DNA from: Paramicrobacterium agarici
Lineage (GTDB): Bacteria; Actinomycetota; Actinomycetes; Actinomycetales; Microbacteriaceae
DNA: 64,000 bases
Assembly (NCBI RefSeq): GCF_002563955.1
Contig: NZ_PDJE01000001.1
Span: 62,001 to 126,000, forward strand
Reading direction: 5' to 3'
How positions within the stretch are numbered: position 1 is the stretch's first letter; each line of letters opens with the position of its first letter. The notes beneath the pieces were generated by a model. It was not told the origin of the DNA and did no database searches. It worked only from the letters and a program-made list of their open reading frames with translations. Both the position numbers and the translations under genes were made by a program. Of this stretch, positions 26,377 to 35,410 are shown piece by piece.

Positions 26377-26817
26377 ATGTCGCCCTCGGAAGACGATGCC
26401 GCAAGCATCTTCGTCAACATCACCACGAGCGACCTCGAGCGATCGAAGACGTTCTACACGGCGCTCGGCTGGAGCATCAACCCGAACTTCTCCGATGAGA
26501 ACGCAGCGTGCGTCGTCGTGAGCGACACCATCTATTTCATGGTTCTCACGAAAGAGTACTTCGCGACGTTCACAGACAAAGACATTCCCGATCCGCGCAC
26601 GACCGCTCAGGTGCTGATCGCGATCAGCCGACCCAGCAGAGAGGCCGTCGACGGCATTGTGGATGCCGGGCTCGCTGCAGGCGGAAGCGAGCCTCGCGAG
26701 GCCCAGGACCTCGGGTTCATGTACAGCAGGGACCTCGACGATCCCGACGGCAACACTTTCGAGTTTCTGCACATGGATCCGGCCGCAGCCGAGGGAGGTC
26801 CCGACGCCGTCGCGTAG
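26377..26817 (+). CDS. VOC-family (glyoxalase-like) protein
   Basis: A 146-aa vicinal-oxygen-chelate fold protein. [22 protein letters not shown] is a typical first beta-alpha module, and [17 protein letters not shown] closes the second, with the metal-site glutamate in FEF. Relatives include uncharacterised glyoxalase/bleomycin-resistance-like proteins. ATG 26377 has AAAGGAG in its leader. The substrate is not predictable. Confidence 0.87.
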   Translation: MSPSEDDAASIFVNITTSDLERSKTFYTALGWSINPNFSDENAACVVVSDTIYFMVLTKEYFATFTDKDIPDPRTTAQVLIAISRPSREAVDGIVDAGLAAGGSEPREAQDLGFMYSRDLDDPDGNTFEFLHMDPAAAEGGPDAVA

Positions 26818-26882
26818 CGCCGACTCAAGGTCGCTCTCGCTCGCCCCTGGGGTGCGCGCGGTCAACGCGCTACCCTCGTTGT

Positions 26883-28082
26883 GTGGCTACGACACCGAGA
26901 CTCTCACAGAAGATCACCGCAATCGCGGAGTCGGCGACGCTAAAGGTCGACTCCAAGGCCAAGGCGCTCAAGGCGCAAGGCGCTCCCGTCATCAGCTTTG
27001 CCGCGGGTGAACCGGACTTCCCGACACCGGAGCACATCGTCGAGGCGGCCATTGCCGCAGCCAAGGATCCGGCAAACCACCGCTATACGCCGGGAAAGGG
27101 CCTGCCCGACCTGCGCGAGGCCGTGGCTCAGAAGACGCTGCGCGACTCGAAGGTCGAGGCGAGCCCAGACCAGATCATCATCACCAACGGCGGAAAACAG
27201 TCGGTATACGAGTCCTTTCAGGTGCTCCTGAACCCGGGCGACGAGGTCATCATTCCGACGCCCTACTGGACGACGTATCCCGAGGTGATCGGGCTCGCAG
27301 ACGGCGTCGCCGTCGACGTCTTCGCCGATGCCGAGCAGGGGTACAAGGTCACCGTCGAGCAGCTGGAAGAGGTGCGCACCGAACGCACGAAGGTACTGCT
27401 ATTCGTTTCGCCGTCGAACCCGACAGGTGCGGTCTACTCGCCCGACGAGACGCGGGCGATCGGCGAGTGGGCGCTTGAGCACGGCATCTGGATCATCACA
27501 GACGAGATCTACCAGAACCTCACGTACGACGGCGTCGAGGCGACATCGATCGTCGCGGCGGTGCCCGAGCTCGCCAACCAGACGCTGCTCGTCAACGGCG
27601 TCGCCAAGAGCTACGCGATGACCGGATGGCGCGTGGGCTGGACGGTTGGGCCGAAGGATGCCATCACGGCAATGACCAACCAGCAGTCGCACCTGTCGGG
27701 CAACGTCAACAACATCGCGCAGCGTGCCGCGATTGCCGCGATCACCGGCTCGCAGGAGCCCGTCGAGCAGATGCGACAGGCGTTCGACCGGCGTCGCCAC
27801 GCCATCGTCGAGCAGCTGAACCTCGTGAACGGCTTCACGGTTCCGACGCCGCAGGGCGCATTCTACGTGTACGCCGACGTCTCGGGTGTGATCGGGCGCA
27901 CCATCGACGGCGTGACGCCGACCAGCTCGCTCGAAGTTGCCGATCTGATGCTCGACAAGGCACAGGTCGCCGCGGTTCCCGGCGAGGCATTCGGACCGAG
28001 CGGGTACCTCCGCTTCAGCTACGCGCTCGGAGATGATGCCCTTCGCGAGGGGGCAGAGCGCCTGCAGAAGCTGTTCGCCTGA
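26883..28082 (+). CDS. pyridoxal-phosphate-dependent aminotransferase (aspartate aminotransferase family, class I)
   Basis: A 399-aa fold-type I aminotransferase. [14 protein letters not shown] marks the substrate loop, and TNGGKQSVY and [12 protein letters not shown] are class I motifs. The PLP lysine lies in [16 protein letters not shown], and the C-terminal arginine is in LRFSYALG. In related actinobacteria the gene near secE/murB is annotated as aspartate aminotransferase. The start is GTG 26883. TACCCT with a six-base spacer (26871-26876) suggests a leaderless mRNA. A strong terminator follows. Confidence 0.92.
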   Translation: MATTPRLSQKITAIAESATLKVDSKAKALKAQGAPVISFAAGEPDFPTPEHIVEAAIAAAKDPANHRYTPGKGLPDLREAVAQKTLRDSKVEASPDQIIITNGGKQSVYESFQVLLNPGDEVIIPTPYWTTYPEVIGLADGVAVDVFADAEQGYKVTVEQLEEVRTERTKVLLFVSPSNPTGAVYSPDETRAIGEWALEHGIWIITDEIYQNLTYDGVEATSIVAAVPELANQTLLVNGVAKSYAMTGWRVGWTVGPKDAITAMTNQQSHLSGNVNNIAQRAAIAAITGSQEPVEQMRQAFDRRRHAIVEQLNLVNGFTVPTPQGAFYVYADVSGVIGRTIDGVTPTSSLEVADLMLDKAQVAAVPGEAFGPSGYLRFSYALGDDALREGAERLQKLFA

Positions 28083-28095
28083 GCAGTGAGTGACG

Positions 28096-28130
28096 AGAAG
28101 GCCGGGTGCGACAGCATCCGGCCTTCTTTC
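28096..28130 (+). terminator. intrinsic terminator of the aminotransferase gene
   Basis: AGAAGGCCGG (28096-28105) pairs with CCGGCCTTCT (28118-28127) around a 12-base loop and is followed by TTC. It lies 14 bases after the aminotransferase stop and can also work for the minus-strand gene at 28175. Confidence 0.85.
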
Positions 28131-28174
28131 GCTGGTGTGATCGTTCGTTGATCAGCGTTCGCCAAGCGCGTTCG

Positions 28175-28438
28175 TCAGAGCACGATCGCCAGAACAAGCC
28201 CGGCGATCACGATAGCGATCAGCGCGATGATCGCTACGACGATCCACGGTGAGAGGGAACGTGCGGGGCGCGAGGGCCTCTGCTCGGGCGACGCGCCGTA
28301 GGGCTGCGACGAGTTCGGAAGGTTGCGGATCACAGGACCTTGCCCGGTCCACGGCTCGTTGCGATGCTGCTGAGCGTTCTCGCGCTCGCGCTGCTCGGCA
28401 GCATCCGGAGTCTGCTGATTCGGCCTGTTGTCGCTCAT
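28175..28438 (-). CDS. small tail-anchored membrane protein of unknown function
   Basis: An 87-aa protein with a hydrophilic, glutamine- and proline-rich N-terminus and one C-terminal membrane helix (SPWIVVAIIALIAIVIAGL). No known family is recognised. ATG 28436-28438 has GGAAGGAA in its leader, and TTAGGCT upstream of that (about 28473) could be its -10. The 15 extra codons upstream in the same frame are not needed. It follows the 270-aa protein gene by 44 bases on the same strand. Confidence 0.7.
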   Translation of the reverse strand: MSDNRPNQQTPDAAEQRERENAQQHRNEPWTGQGPVIRNLPNSSQPYGASPEQRPSRPARSLSPWIVVAIIALIAIVIAGLVLAIVL

Positions 28439-28482
28439 GGGCTTCCTTCCGGGAGAGTCCGCTTTCAGCCTAACGCAGGACA

Positions 28483-29295
28483 TCAGTTCAGGGTCATGGT
28501 GAACTGATCGACGATCTTCTGCGCGAACGCTTCGTCATCGAAGGACTCCGAGCCAAGGCACGAGAGCGTGATGCCGTACGACGAGTCCTGCCACATCATG
28601 CCGCGCGTGAGCTGCAGGAAGAAGCCGCCGGCGTAGTCGAGGCGTCGCCCCATGAACTCGATCGTGTTTCCGTCGGAAACAGGCATTTCGACGACGAAGT
28701 CGTCGCCGTGATCGTCGAGATCGGGAAACTGCGCGCGCAGGTTGGCCTCGCTGAGGTCGAGATCGCGGGCCGTGTAGTACCCGTCGTTCTTGTCGGGCTC
28801 TGGGTCACCGAAAATGTAGATCCACTTGGGATCGGCCGTGAGATTACACACGGGATCGTCGCTCAGCCAGTATTCGCCGAACTTGTCGGTCTCGCTGTAC
28901 CAGTTGTCGGCGAGGTTCTTCTCGAACGTGACCTCTTGCTCGAAGTACGCGTAGCTCGACAGCGGGTAGACGCCGTCGACCGGTGCCGAGTAGGGCGGTG
29001 GGTCGTAGCTGGGAGGTTCCCCGAGTCCCGTGTCGGTCGGTTGCGGGGTCGGCGTCGCACCCCAGGGAGCGCTGGGCTCTGCCGTCGGAACGGGAGCAGC
29101 CTCGGGCCGTGCCGTCGGGAGCGTGCTCGCGACGAGGCTTGTCACCGCGACGATGGCGATCGCCGCGAACGCCGTAATGCCGACGCCGGCGACGATCCAG
29201 CCCCAGATGCGCCGACGCTTCGACGGCGGAACCGGAGCGTCGTCGTTGTCGGAGCCGTGAAGATCATCGGGAACGGGCGGCGGCGTGAAGCTCAT
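28483..29295 (-). CDS. membrane-anchored protein of unknown function
   Basis: A 270-aa protein with a short cytoplasmic proline-rich N-terminus and one membrane helix at about 31-55 (IWGWIVAGVGITAFAAIAIV). A proline/threonine-rich linker follows, then an extracytoplasmic domain of about 160 residues containing two cysteines (PVCNLTADP and SCLGSESF) that may form a disulfide. No family is recognised. It starts six bases after the murB stop, so it is probably in the same transcript as the MaoC and murB genes. Confidence 0.75.
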   Translation of the reverse strand: MSFTPPPVPDDLHGSDNDDAPVPPSKRRRIWGWIVAGVGITAFAAIAIVAVTSLVASTLPTARPEAAPVPTAEPSAPWGATPTPQPTDTGLGEPPSYDPPPYSAPVDGVYPLSSYAYFEQEVTFEKNLADNWYSETDKFGEYWLSDDPVCNLTADPKWIYIFGDPEPDKNDGYYTARDLDLSEANLRAQFPDLDDHGDDFVVEMPVSDGNTIEFMGRRLDYAGGFFLQLTRGMMWQDSSYGITLSCLGSESFDDEAFAQKIVDQFTMTLN

Positions 29296-29301
29296 GAGGC
29301 C

Positions 29302-30447
29302 TCAGAGTTCGATATCGATGAGAACAGGTTCTGGCTGCAGCGTGATGCCGAACTCTGACTGCACGCGCGCCTGCACGAAGCGTGCGAGTGCGGCGATGTC
29401 GTCGGCGCGGGCGTTGCCCTGGTTCGTGAGAGCGAGCGTGTGCTTCGACGAGATCGCGGCGCGCGACCCGGGAAGGTGGAAGCCGCGCGGAATGCTCGCG
29501 TGCTCGATCAGCCACGCAGCGCTGAGCTTGACCTCGCGCTGCAATGTCGCCTGGATCGGGGGCGGCGCGACGACGTCGCTCGATCCGTCGAGCGGGATCA
29601 CGGTGACGGTCTCGTCGATATTGCCCTGCGGCCAACGCGGAGCGTCAGCGGGGAGCACACGCGATGCCTGCTCGGTCACGATCGGGTTGGTGAAGAATGA
29701 GCCGGCACTGTAGGTGTCGCGATCGGAGGGATCGAGAACCATGCCCTTCGAACGCCGCAGCCTCAGCACGGCGTCGCGCACGCGCGTGAGCTCGACCCGG
29801 TCGCCCAGCTCGACCTCGAGCGCCGACGCGAGCTGCGTGTAGGCGACGGGCCGGCCCATGCCGTCAGGAGCCTCGGTCAGCAGCAGGTCGACCGAGAGCA
29901 CGACGGCGTCTCGTTCAGCATCCGCTCCCCCATGCCGTTTGAGTACCGACGTGCGGTAGCCGAGCCCGAGGGCGGATGCTGGTACGTGCGATCGCTCGCC
30001 CGTCTCGACGTCGAGAAGTTCGACGCCGAGCAGCACACTCGAGAGCTCTTGCCCGTAGGCGCCGATGTTCTGAATCGGTGCGGCGCCGACCGAGCCGGGA
30101 ATGCCCGACAGCGCTTCGATGCCGGCGAGGCGATTCTCGACCGCGTACGCGACCAGGTCGTCCCACGTCTCGCCCGCCTGCACGCGCAGCACAACACCCT
30201 CGTCTGTGGCGATGCGCTCGATGCCCTGCGTGCGAATGAGCACGACGGCCCCGGCGATCTCGTCGTCTGTGGCAACGGTGTTGGAGCCTCCGCCGAGCAC
30301 CATCCACGGCTCGTCGCTCTGCCACAGGTCGGTCAGCTGCGCGACGAGCTCGTCGGTGTCTTCGGCCACCAGCATCCGCTCGGGCGCTCCGCCGATGCCG
30401 AGCGTCGTGAGCTCGGCGAGCGGAGTCGGTTCGGCGAGCTCACTCAC
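29302..30447 (-). CDS. murB: UDP-N-acetylenolpyruvoylglucosamine reductase (MurB)
   Basis: FAD enzyme that completes UDP-MurNAc synthesis for peptidoglycan. Recognised parts are TTLGIGG at the N-terminus, the FAD-binding VLGGGSN, GIPGSVGAAPIQNIGAYGQE, YRTSVLKR, the serine of SAGSFFTNP that protonates the intermediate, and the closing VQSEFGI with its catalytic glutamate. The length of 381 aa fits the type I MurB with an actinobacterial insertion. The start GTG 30445-30447 overlaps the MaoC stop by GTGA. Confidence 0.95.
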   Translation of the reverse strand: MSELAEPTPLAELTTLGIGGAPERMLVAEDTDELVAQLTDLWQSDEPWMVLGGGSNTVATDDEIAGAVVLIRTQGIERIATDEGVVLRVQAGETWDDLVAYAVENRLAGIEALSGIPGSVGAAPIQNIGAYGQELSSVLLGVELLDVETGERSHVPASALGLGYRTSVLKRHGGADAERDAVVLSVDLLLTEAPDGMGRPVAYTQLASALEVELGDRVELTRVRDAVLRLRRSKGMVLDPSDRDTYSAGSFFTNPIVTEQASRVLPADAPRWPQGNIDETVTVIPLDGSSDVVAPPPIQATLQREVKLSAAWLIEHASIPRGFHLPGSRAAISSKHTLALTNQGNARADDIAALARFVQARVQSEFGITLQPEPVLIDIEL

Positions 30448-30884
30448 GCGAGTTCCACCACCACCTGCGCTTTGCCCAGCACGGTCGCGCCGTCAAACGA
30501 GACGGTCAGGTCAACGCGTGCGGTCTGCGCGTCGTTGTCGAGAGCGCCGATCTTCGCGACGATCGAGACGTCGGCGCCGTTCTGCGGGTCGACGACGATG
30601 GGGCGGGTGAACTTCACTTGGTAGTCGGTGATGCGTGCGGGATCGCCGGCCCAGTCGACGACGGGCTGCACAGCGGCGCCCATCGTCAGCATCCCGTGCG
30701 CAATCACTCCGGGAAGATCGACGGATGCTGCGACGTCGTCGCGGTAGTGGATGGGATTGAAGTCCCCCGATGCTCCTGCGTAGCGCACGAGCGAGTCGCG
30801 CGTGAACGTGACGCTTCGCTCGGCGACCACGTCGCCGACGGCGAGCTGCGAGAGGGCGGGAACCTGCGGCGTTGCGCTGCTCAT
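30444..30884 (-). CDS. MaoC-family (R)-hydratase-like protein, HadB-type
   Basis: A 146-aa hot-dog-fold protein. The catalytic Asp-His pair of the hydratase motif is seen in SGDFNPIHYRDDVA (residues about 36-49), and GVIAHGMLTMGAA follows as in HadB and enoyl hydratase 2. In mycobacteria HadAB dehydrates 3-hydroxyacyl-ACP in mycolic acid elongation. In organisms without mycolates the pair has an unclear acyl-lipid role. It overlaps the upstream MaoC gene by ATGA and murB by GTGA, giving a tight three-gene unit. Confidence 0.9.
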   Translation of the reverse strand: MSSATPQVPALSQLAVGDVVAERSVTFTRDSLVRYAGASGDFNPIHYRDDVAASVDLPGVIAHGMLTMGAAVQPVVDWAGDPARITDYQVKFTRPIVVDPQNGADVSIVAKIGALDNDAQTARVDLTVSFDGATVLGKAQVVVELA

Positions 30885-31327
30885 TCGTCTCCTCGCACGA
30901 CAAGGGTGGAGATCGCGGTCACGACGTGCTCTCCCGAGGCGTCGGTGATGACCGTATCGGCGGTGACCATGGCGTGGGCGCCGAGCGTCTTGACGCTCGA
31001 CACCGTGAGCTGCGCCGTGAGCTCGTCGCCCGCGACGACGGCGCGCGTGTAGGTGAAACGCTGGTTGCCGTGCACGACACGGCTGAAGTCGATGCCGGCG
31101 TCTGGCTCGGCGAGCAGCTGAGCGAGGGCCTTCTCTTGCACGACGACGGGAAAGGTCGTCGGTGCAACCACGTCGCTGTGGCCTGCGGCGCGAGCAGCCT
31201 CGACATCGAGGTGGATCGTGTTCGTCGCGACCACGGCGCGCGCGAACTCGCGCACCTTCTCGCGACCGACGAGGTACGGCTCGGTCGGGGGCAGCGTGCG
31301 CCCCTGCAGTTCGGGATTCACTGACAC
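30881..31327 (-). CDS. MaoC/FAS1-type dehydratase domain protein, HadA-type
   Basis: A 148-aa hot-dog-fold protein that lacks the Asp-His hydratase pair, as expected for a HadA-type partner subunit. It contains YLVGREKVREFARAV, APTTFPVV and VVHGNQRFTYTRAVVAGD, all typical of the FAS1-type dehydratase domain. It should form a heterodimer with the following MaoC gene product. The start is GTG 31325-31327, preceded by TAGGCT (31335-31340) with a seven-base gap, a leaderless-type promoter for the whole MaoC-MaoC-murB operon. The long frame upstream is antisense. Confidence 0.88.
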   Translation of the reverse strand: MSVNPELQGRTLPPTEPYLVGREKVREFARAVVATNTIHLDVEAARAAGHSDVVAPTTFPVVVQEKALAQLLAEPDAGIDFSRVVHGNQRFTYTRAVVAGDELTAQLTVSSVKTLGAHAMVTADTVITDASGEHVVTAISTLVVRGDE

Positions 31328-31394
31328 GAGTGCAAGCCTACCGGGCGGCTCCTTGACGCGTGCCGAGAACAGGACAGAGTGCCGAGGACCGACG

Positions 31395-32303
31395 TCAGCG
31401 GACCGCGCAATACGCGTGCTCAGTCCAGAGGTGGAACGTCGCGTAGGCGCGAAGCGGATGCCACGGCTCACTGCGCCGCGTTGCCTCACGCGCGTCGGCT
31501 GCGCCCATCGCACGTCGCAGCACAAGGTCGCCCGCGGGGAACGCGTTGCGGTCTCCGATCGCACGCACCGCGAGGTAGTCGGCCGTCCACGGTCCAATGC
31601 CTGTGATGGCCAGAAGCCGGTGGCGGATGCTGTCGGCGTCGCCGTCAAGCGTGAGTCCCGCCGCGAGCTCGCCGACGACGGCGTGCAACGTTGCCGCTCG
31701 TGACCGCGTGAGCCCGATCGCGTCGCGGATTTCGAGCGGATCGAGCGCTGCGATCTCGGCCGCGTCGGGAAGATGCCGAAAGCCGGTCGCGGTGTCGAGC
31801 GCACCGAACGCGGCGACAAAGCGGCGCTGGAAGGTGCGCGCCGACGCGAGCGACACCTGCTGCCCGAGAACGGCGAAGCAGGCGGCCTCGAGATCGTCGA
31901 TGTGCCCGAAGATGCGCAGGCCTGGGCGTTTGCCAATGAGGGGCCCGATGACCGGGTCGGTGCCGAACTGCTCCGTCGCAGTCGCGGGATCGGCGTCTAG
32001 ATCCAGCCAGCGCCGCACGCGCCGCGCGAGTTCTGCATCGATCGGCAGGGAGCTGGTGAGCGTGACGCGGTCGTCGCCGAACGTGACGCGGATCGTACCG
32101 CGGAGACCGTTGTGGCGGATGCCGCGTGTGATGACAGCATCCGGAGGCTCTGCGGTGCGATCTTGGATGGTGTCCGGCGCAGCGAGGGGCGACTCCGGAG
32201 CATCGATGCCCGGCACGGCGTGCGTGCGCTGCGCAGCGAGCAGCGCGTCGACGTCATACGGCGGCGCAAACGGCAGGTCGAGCGTGTGCGGCAGTGAGTG
32301 CAT
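31395..32303 (-). CDS. DNA-3-methyladenine glycosylase II-like protein (AlkA type)
   Basis: A 302-aa base-excision enzyme with a helix-hairpin-helix GPD domain. LLAITGIGPWTADYLAVRAIG is the HhH motif, followed by FPAGDLVLRRA with the catalytic aspartate. An N-terminal AlkA_N-like region contains RGIRHNGLRG and RITFGDD-like strands. It removes alkylated purines from DNA. Its ATG lies two bases after the ogt stop, so the two repair genes form an operon. No Ada regulator is visible. Confidence 0.92.
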   Translation of the reverse strand: MHSLPHTLDLPFAPPYDVDALLAAQRTHAVPGIDAPESPLAAPDTIQDRTAEPPDAVITRGIRHNGLRGTIRVTFGDDRVTLTSSLPIDAELARRVRRWLDLDADPATATEQFGTDPVIGPLIGKRPGLRIFGHIDDLEAACFAVLGQQVSLASARTFQRRFVAAFGALDTATGFRHLPDAAEIAALDPLEIRDAIGLTRSRAATLHAVVGELAAGLTLDGDADSIRHRLLAITGIGPWTADYLAVRAIGDRNAFPAGDLVLRRAMGAADAREATRRSEPWHPLRAYATFHLWTEHAYCAVR

Positions 32304-32305
32304 CG

Positions 32306-32815
32306 TCAGAAGAGCCAGTCTGCCGCTGGCGCGCCGTCACGCTCGAGCGAGAGCAAGAACCGTTTGCGCTCGAGGCCTCCCGCATACCCGGTGAGCGAGC
32401 CGTCTGCGCCGATCACGCGGTGGCACGGAACGACGATCGACAGCGGATTGCGCCCGTTAGCCGTGCCGACGGCGCGCGACAGCCGGGGATCGCCGAGGTC
32501 GGCCGCAAGTTCGCCATAGCTGCGCGTCTGCCCGTACGGAATGTCGCGAAGCAGCATCCATACCTTCTTCTCAAAGTCGGTGCCCACCGGGTCGAGATCG
32601 AGATCGAACACCGTCCGCTCACCGGCGAAGTACTCGTCGAGCTGACGCGCCGCGCCCGCGAGAACGGCGCCGTCGCGCACCCCGAGCCCCTCGGCATGGT
32701 CGTGTCGCGGGGACGCCATCCACACGGCGGTGAGACGCACATGCCCGGATGCTGTCTCGCCGACGAGCGTCAGCGGCCCGATGGGCGAGTCGACGACGCT
32801 GTGCACGGTTGTCAT
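32306..32815 (-). CDS. ogt: methylated-DNA-[protein]-cysteine S-methyltransferase
   Basis: Suicide repair protein of 169 aa that takes the methyl group from O6-methylguanine onto its cysteine in the PCHRV motif (SIVVPCHRVIG). The C-terminal domain also shows the IPYGQTRSYGELA helix and GYAGGLERK. The N-terminal Ada-like DNA-recognition domain is absent, as in Ogt. The start ATG 32813-32815 has GGAGG four bases upstream. It is coupled to the alkA-like gene. Confidence 0.94.
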   Translation of the reverse strand: MTTVHSVVDSPIGPLTLVGETASGHVRLTAVWMASPRHDHAEGLGVRDGAVLAGAARQLDEYFAGERTVFDLDLDPVGTDFEKKVWMLLRDIPYGQTRSYGELAADLGDPRLSRAVGTANGRNPLSIVVPCHRVIGADGSLTGYAGGLERKRFLLSLERDGAPAADWLF

Positions 32816-32909
32816 AGTGCCTCCAGTTTCTCGCGGACCACCGACAGCGCTCGGGTAGCGGCGGCTCATGTCTTACTGTGCAGACGCGCGCGGTCGCGAA
32901 AACGTGAGA

Positions 32910-33677
32910 TCAGCGCGAGCGAATGGCGCGCACCGAAAGCTGCACCGCGATCGCGGCGAGGAACACGGCGAACAGGATGTTGGCGAGCACGGGGTCGATT
33001 GCCCCCGCGACGATGGCGCCGAGCGCTGTCGTCAGGCACGCGCACAGGCCGATCGTGATGGCCGCGGGGAGGTCGACGTTGCGGCGGCGGACGTTGCCGA
33101 TCGTTCCCGAGATCGCCGTCGGGATCATGATCGCGAGCGATGTTCCCTTGGCGACGAGGTCGCTCGCGCCGAACACGAGAATAAGCATCGGAACGATGAC
33201 CGCTCCCCCGCCGATGCCGAGAATCCCCGAAAGAATCCCGACGACGAGGCCGAGCGCGATGAGCCCGACGATCGAGAAGCCGTTGAGGTGAATCTCGGCG
33301 TCGCGCGAGGGAATCACGAAGAACATCGACACGATCACCGCGATGAGAAAGGCGATGAAGGCCCACTGCACGGCCTTCTTCGGCAGCTTGTGCAGAAGAT
33401 GGCTGCCGAGCTGCGCGCCGGCGATCGACCCGACGCAGAGTACGAGGCCGGCGAGCCACACGACGTCGCCGTGCAGCGCGTACGACACCACGCCCGCGAT
33501 GGAGGTCGGCACGATCGCGGCAAGCGAGGTTCCCGCCGCGCGCTTCTGGTCGAACCCGGCGAGGCCGATGAGCAGCGGCACGACGATGATGCCTCCGCCG
33601 ACCCCGAAGAGTCCCGACATGAATCCCGCCACGAGCCCGATGACGACGAACGACACCCAGTCGATGCGTCGCCTCAT
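32910..33677 (-). CDS. TSUP-family (TauE/SafE) membrane permease
   Basis: A 255-aa permease with about eight helices. The two TauE/SafE repeat motifs are visible: GLFGVGGGIIVVPLL in the N-terminal half and GILGIGGGAVIVPML in the C-terminal half. Members export sulfite or organosulfonates, but the substrate here is unknown. ATG 33675-33677 has AAAGGGG upstream; the 27 codons before it in frame are not required. No sulfur gene is beside it. Confidence 0.9.
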   Translation of the reverse strand: MRRRIDWVSFVVIGLVAGFMSGLFGVGGGIIVVPLLIGLAGFDQKRAAGTSLAAIVPTSIAGVVSYALHGDVVWLAGLVLCVGSIAGAQLGSHLLHKLPKKAVQWAFIAFLIAVIVSMFFVIPSRDAEIHLNGFSIVGLIALGLVVGILSGILGIGGGAVIVPMLILVFGASDLVAKGTSLAIMIPTAISGTIGNVRRRNVDLPAAITIGLCACLTTALGAIVAGAIDPVLANILFAVFLAAIAVQLSVRAIRSR

Positions 33678-33756
33678 GCCTGTGCCCCTTTCGCGCTCGA
33701 ACCTCACACAGACTATCGGTAGCGCAAAGCGCCTCATGGCATGGTCGAATAGAAGC

Positions 33757-34533
33757 ATGCTTCCGTCAGCGCCAGACCCCCGCTTCGTCCGTTCCGGCGA
33801 TGTGCAGCTCGCGACCTACGAGATCGGCGAGCCCGACGCGCCGCCCGTCATGCTCGTGCACGGCTTCGCCTCGAGCGCCGAGGCGAACTGGGTGCTCACC
33901 GGGTGGACGCGCGAGCTTACGCGCTCGGGGTTTCGGGTCATCGCCCTCGACAACCGGGCGCACGGCCGCAGCGACAAACCGCACGACCGTGCCGCGTACA
34001 GCATGCCGACAATGCGCGACGACGTGTTTCGCGTCATGGATGCCTACCGGATCACGTCGGCGCCGTGGGTCGGCTACTCCATGGGCGCGCGCGTGACGTG
34101 GTACTCGGCGCTCACCGAGAACGAGCGTGTCAGCCGCGCGGTTCTCGGCGGCATCCCCAAGGCCGATCCCTTCGCCCGGCTCGACGTCAAACAGGCTCGG
34201 GACTACACGCACATGGGTTTGCCCATCACGGATGCTGTCACGCGCACCTACATCGAGATGGCAGCAGAGCAGCGTGACAACGACCTCTTCGCGCTCGTCG
34301 CCCTCGTCGAGGGACTTCGCGGCGATCCGCATGCCGCGATCGACGAGGCTCCGCCGCAGCCCCTGCTGATCGCGGCGGGCAGCGATGACGCGATCGCTGC
34401 CGAAGCGCGCACGCTCGCCGACGAGGCGCCGAACGCCCGCTTCGTCGGCCTGCCGGGACGCACACACTTCAATGCGCCGACCTCGGGTCTCTTCCGCCGC
34501 GAGGCGATTGCGTTTCTGAAGGAGGGCGCGTGA
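33757..34533 (+). CDS. alpha/beta-hydrolase
   Basis: A 258-aa alpha/beta-hydrolase fold enzyme. The oxyanion segment is VMLVHGFASS, the nucleophile elbow is GYSMGAR (serine near residue 110), the acid is probably in AGSDDAI and the catalytic histidine is in GRTHFNAP. The natural substrate is unknown; esterases and haloperoxidase-like enzymes share these motifs. ATG 33757 was chosen over the longer frame, which is antisense to the TSUP gene. It overlaps the SGNH hydrolase gene by GTGA. Confidence 0.88.
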   Translation: MLPSAPDPRFVRSGDVQLATYEIGEPDAPPVMLVHGFASSAEANWVLTGWTRELTRSGFRVIALDNRAHGRSDKPHDRAAYSMPTMRDDVFRVMDAYRITSAPWVGYSMGARVTWYSALTENERVSRAVLGGIPKADPFARLDVKQARDYTHMGLPITDAVTRTYIEMAAEQRDNDLFALVALVEGLRGDPHAAIDEAPPQPLLIAAGSDDAIAAEARTLADEAPNARFVGLPGRTHFNAPTSGLFRREAIAFLKEGA

Positions 34534-35291
34534 TCCGCAGCTACGTCGCGGTTGGCGACAGCTTCACCGAGGGGGTGGGCGATGACCGGCCCGACGGCAG
34601 TGTGCGCGGATGGGCCGACTTCGTCGCTATCGGGCTGCAGGCAGCATCCGCCGACCCCATCGGCTACGCGAACCTCGCGATCCGGGGGCGCAAGCTCGGC
34701 CCGATCGTCGACGAGCAGCTTGAGCCCGCGCTTGCACTCGGCGCCGACATGCTCACGTTCAACGGCGGCGGCAACGACATCATGCGGCCGCGCGTCAAGA
34801 TCGACTGGGTCGTGGAGCGCACGATGGACGTCGTCGACCGCACCCTTGCCACCGATACGCGACCGGTCATTCTCGCGGGCGCGAATCCGTCGCGGCACCT
34901 GCCCCTCGGGCGGCTGATCCGCAGTCGCGGCGACGAGCTTGCCGAGGCGGTCGCCGACGCGCTCGGCGGAACAGGCGTGCTGTTCGTCGACAACTGGCAC
35001 GACGAGCAGCTTGAGGCTGCGCGCTATTGGTCGGCCGACAAGCTGCATCTCAATGCACTCGGGCACGCTCGCGTTGCGGCGAACGTGCTCGAGGCGCTCG
35101 GCATCGCGGTTCCGCACGAGTGGGGCGTCGAGACGGTGGCGGATGCTGGTGAGAGCGAGCGCCGCACGTTCATGTACTACCGCGAGTACGTTCTTCCCTG
35201 GATCGGACGTCGCCTCACGCGACGCTCGTCTGGCGACGGGCGCGTCGCCAAGCGCCCGACGCTGCTTCCGGTGAGTACCGCCAGTGAGTAG
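34530..35291 (+). CDS. SGNH/GDSL-family hydrolase
   Basis: A 253-aa esterase-like hydrolase. Block I is VGDSFTEGVGD with the serine nucleophile, block III is GGGNDIM, and block V is DKLHLNALGH with the catalytic Asp and His. There is no signal peptide, so it acts in the cytoplasm. Translation is coupled to the alpha/beta-hydrolase gene (GTGA at 34530-34533), which suggests the two act on the same or successive esters. Confidence 0.9.
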   Translation: MIRSYVAVGDSFTEGVGDDRPDGSVRGWADFVAIGLQAASADPIGYANLAIRGRKLGPIVDEQLEPALALGADMLTFNGGGNDIMRPRVKIDWVVERTMDVVDRTLATDTRPVILAGANPSRHLPLGRLIRSRGDELAEAVADALGGTGVLFVDNWHDEQLEAARYWSADKLHLNALGHARVAANVLEALGIAVPHEWGVETVADAGESERRTFMYYREYVLPWIGRRLTRRSSGDGRVAKRPTLLPVSTASE

Positions 35292-35320
35292 GTGTCGCCT
35301 CAGCACTCTGCGCCCAACGT

Positions 35321-35403
35321 GCACAATTTCGGAATTCCCTCGCGTGTCACCGATGTGAGAGCGCTCTCCCTCGGCGTGTCGCAGCAGATTTCCGAATTTG
35401 TGC
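35321..35403. repeat. long inverted repeat enclosing a 12-bp palindrome
   Basis: GCACAATTTCGGAATT (35321-35336) and ATTTCCGAATTTGTGC (35388-35403) are inverted copies with 14 of 16 pairs. In the 51-base loop, GAGAGCGCTCTC (35357-35368) is a perfect palindrome. It fills the gap between two convergent genes, so a bidirectional terminator is the simplest reading. Confidence 0.7.
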
Positions 35404-35410
35404 GCGGGAG

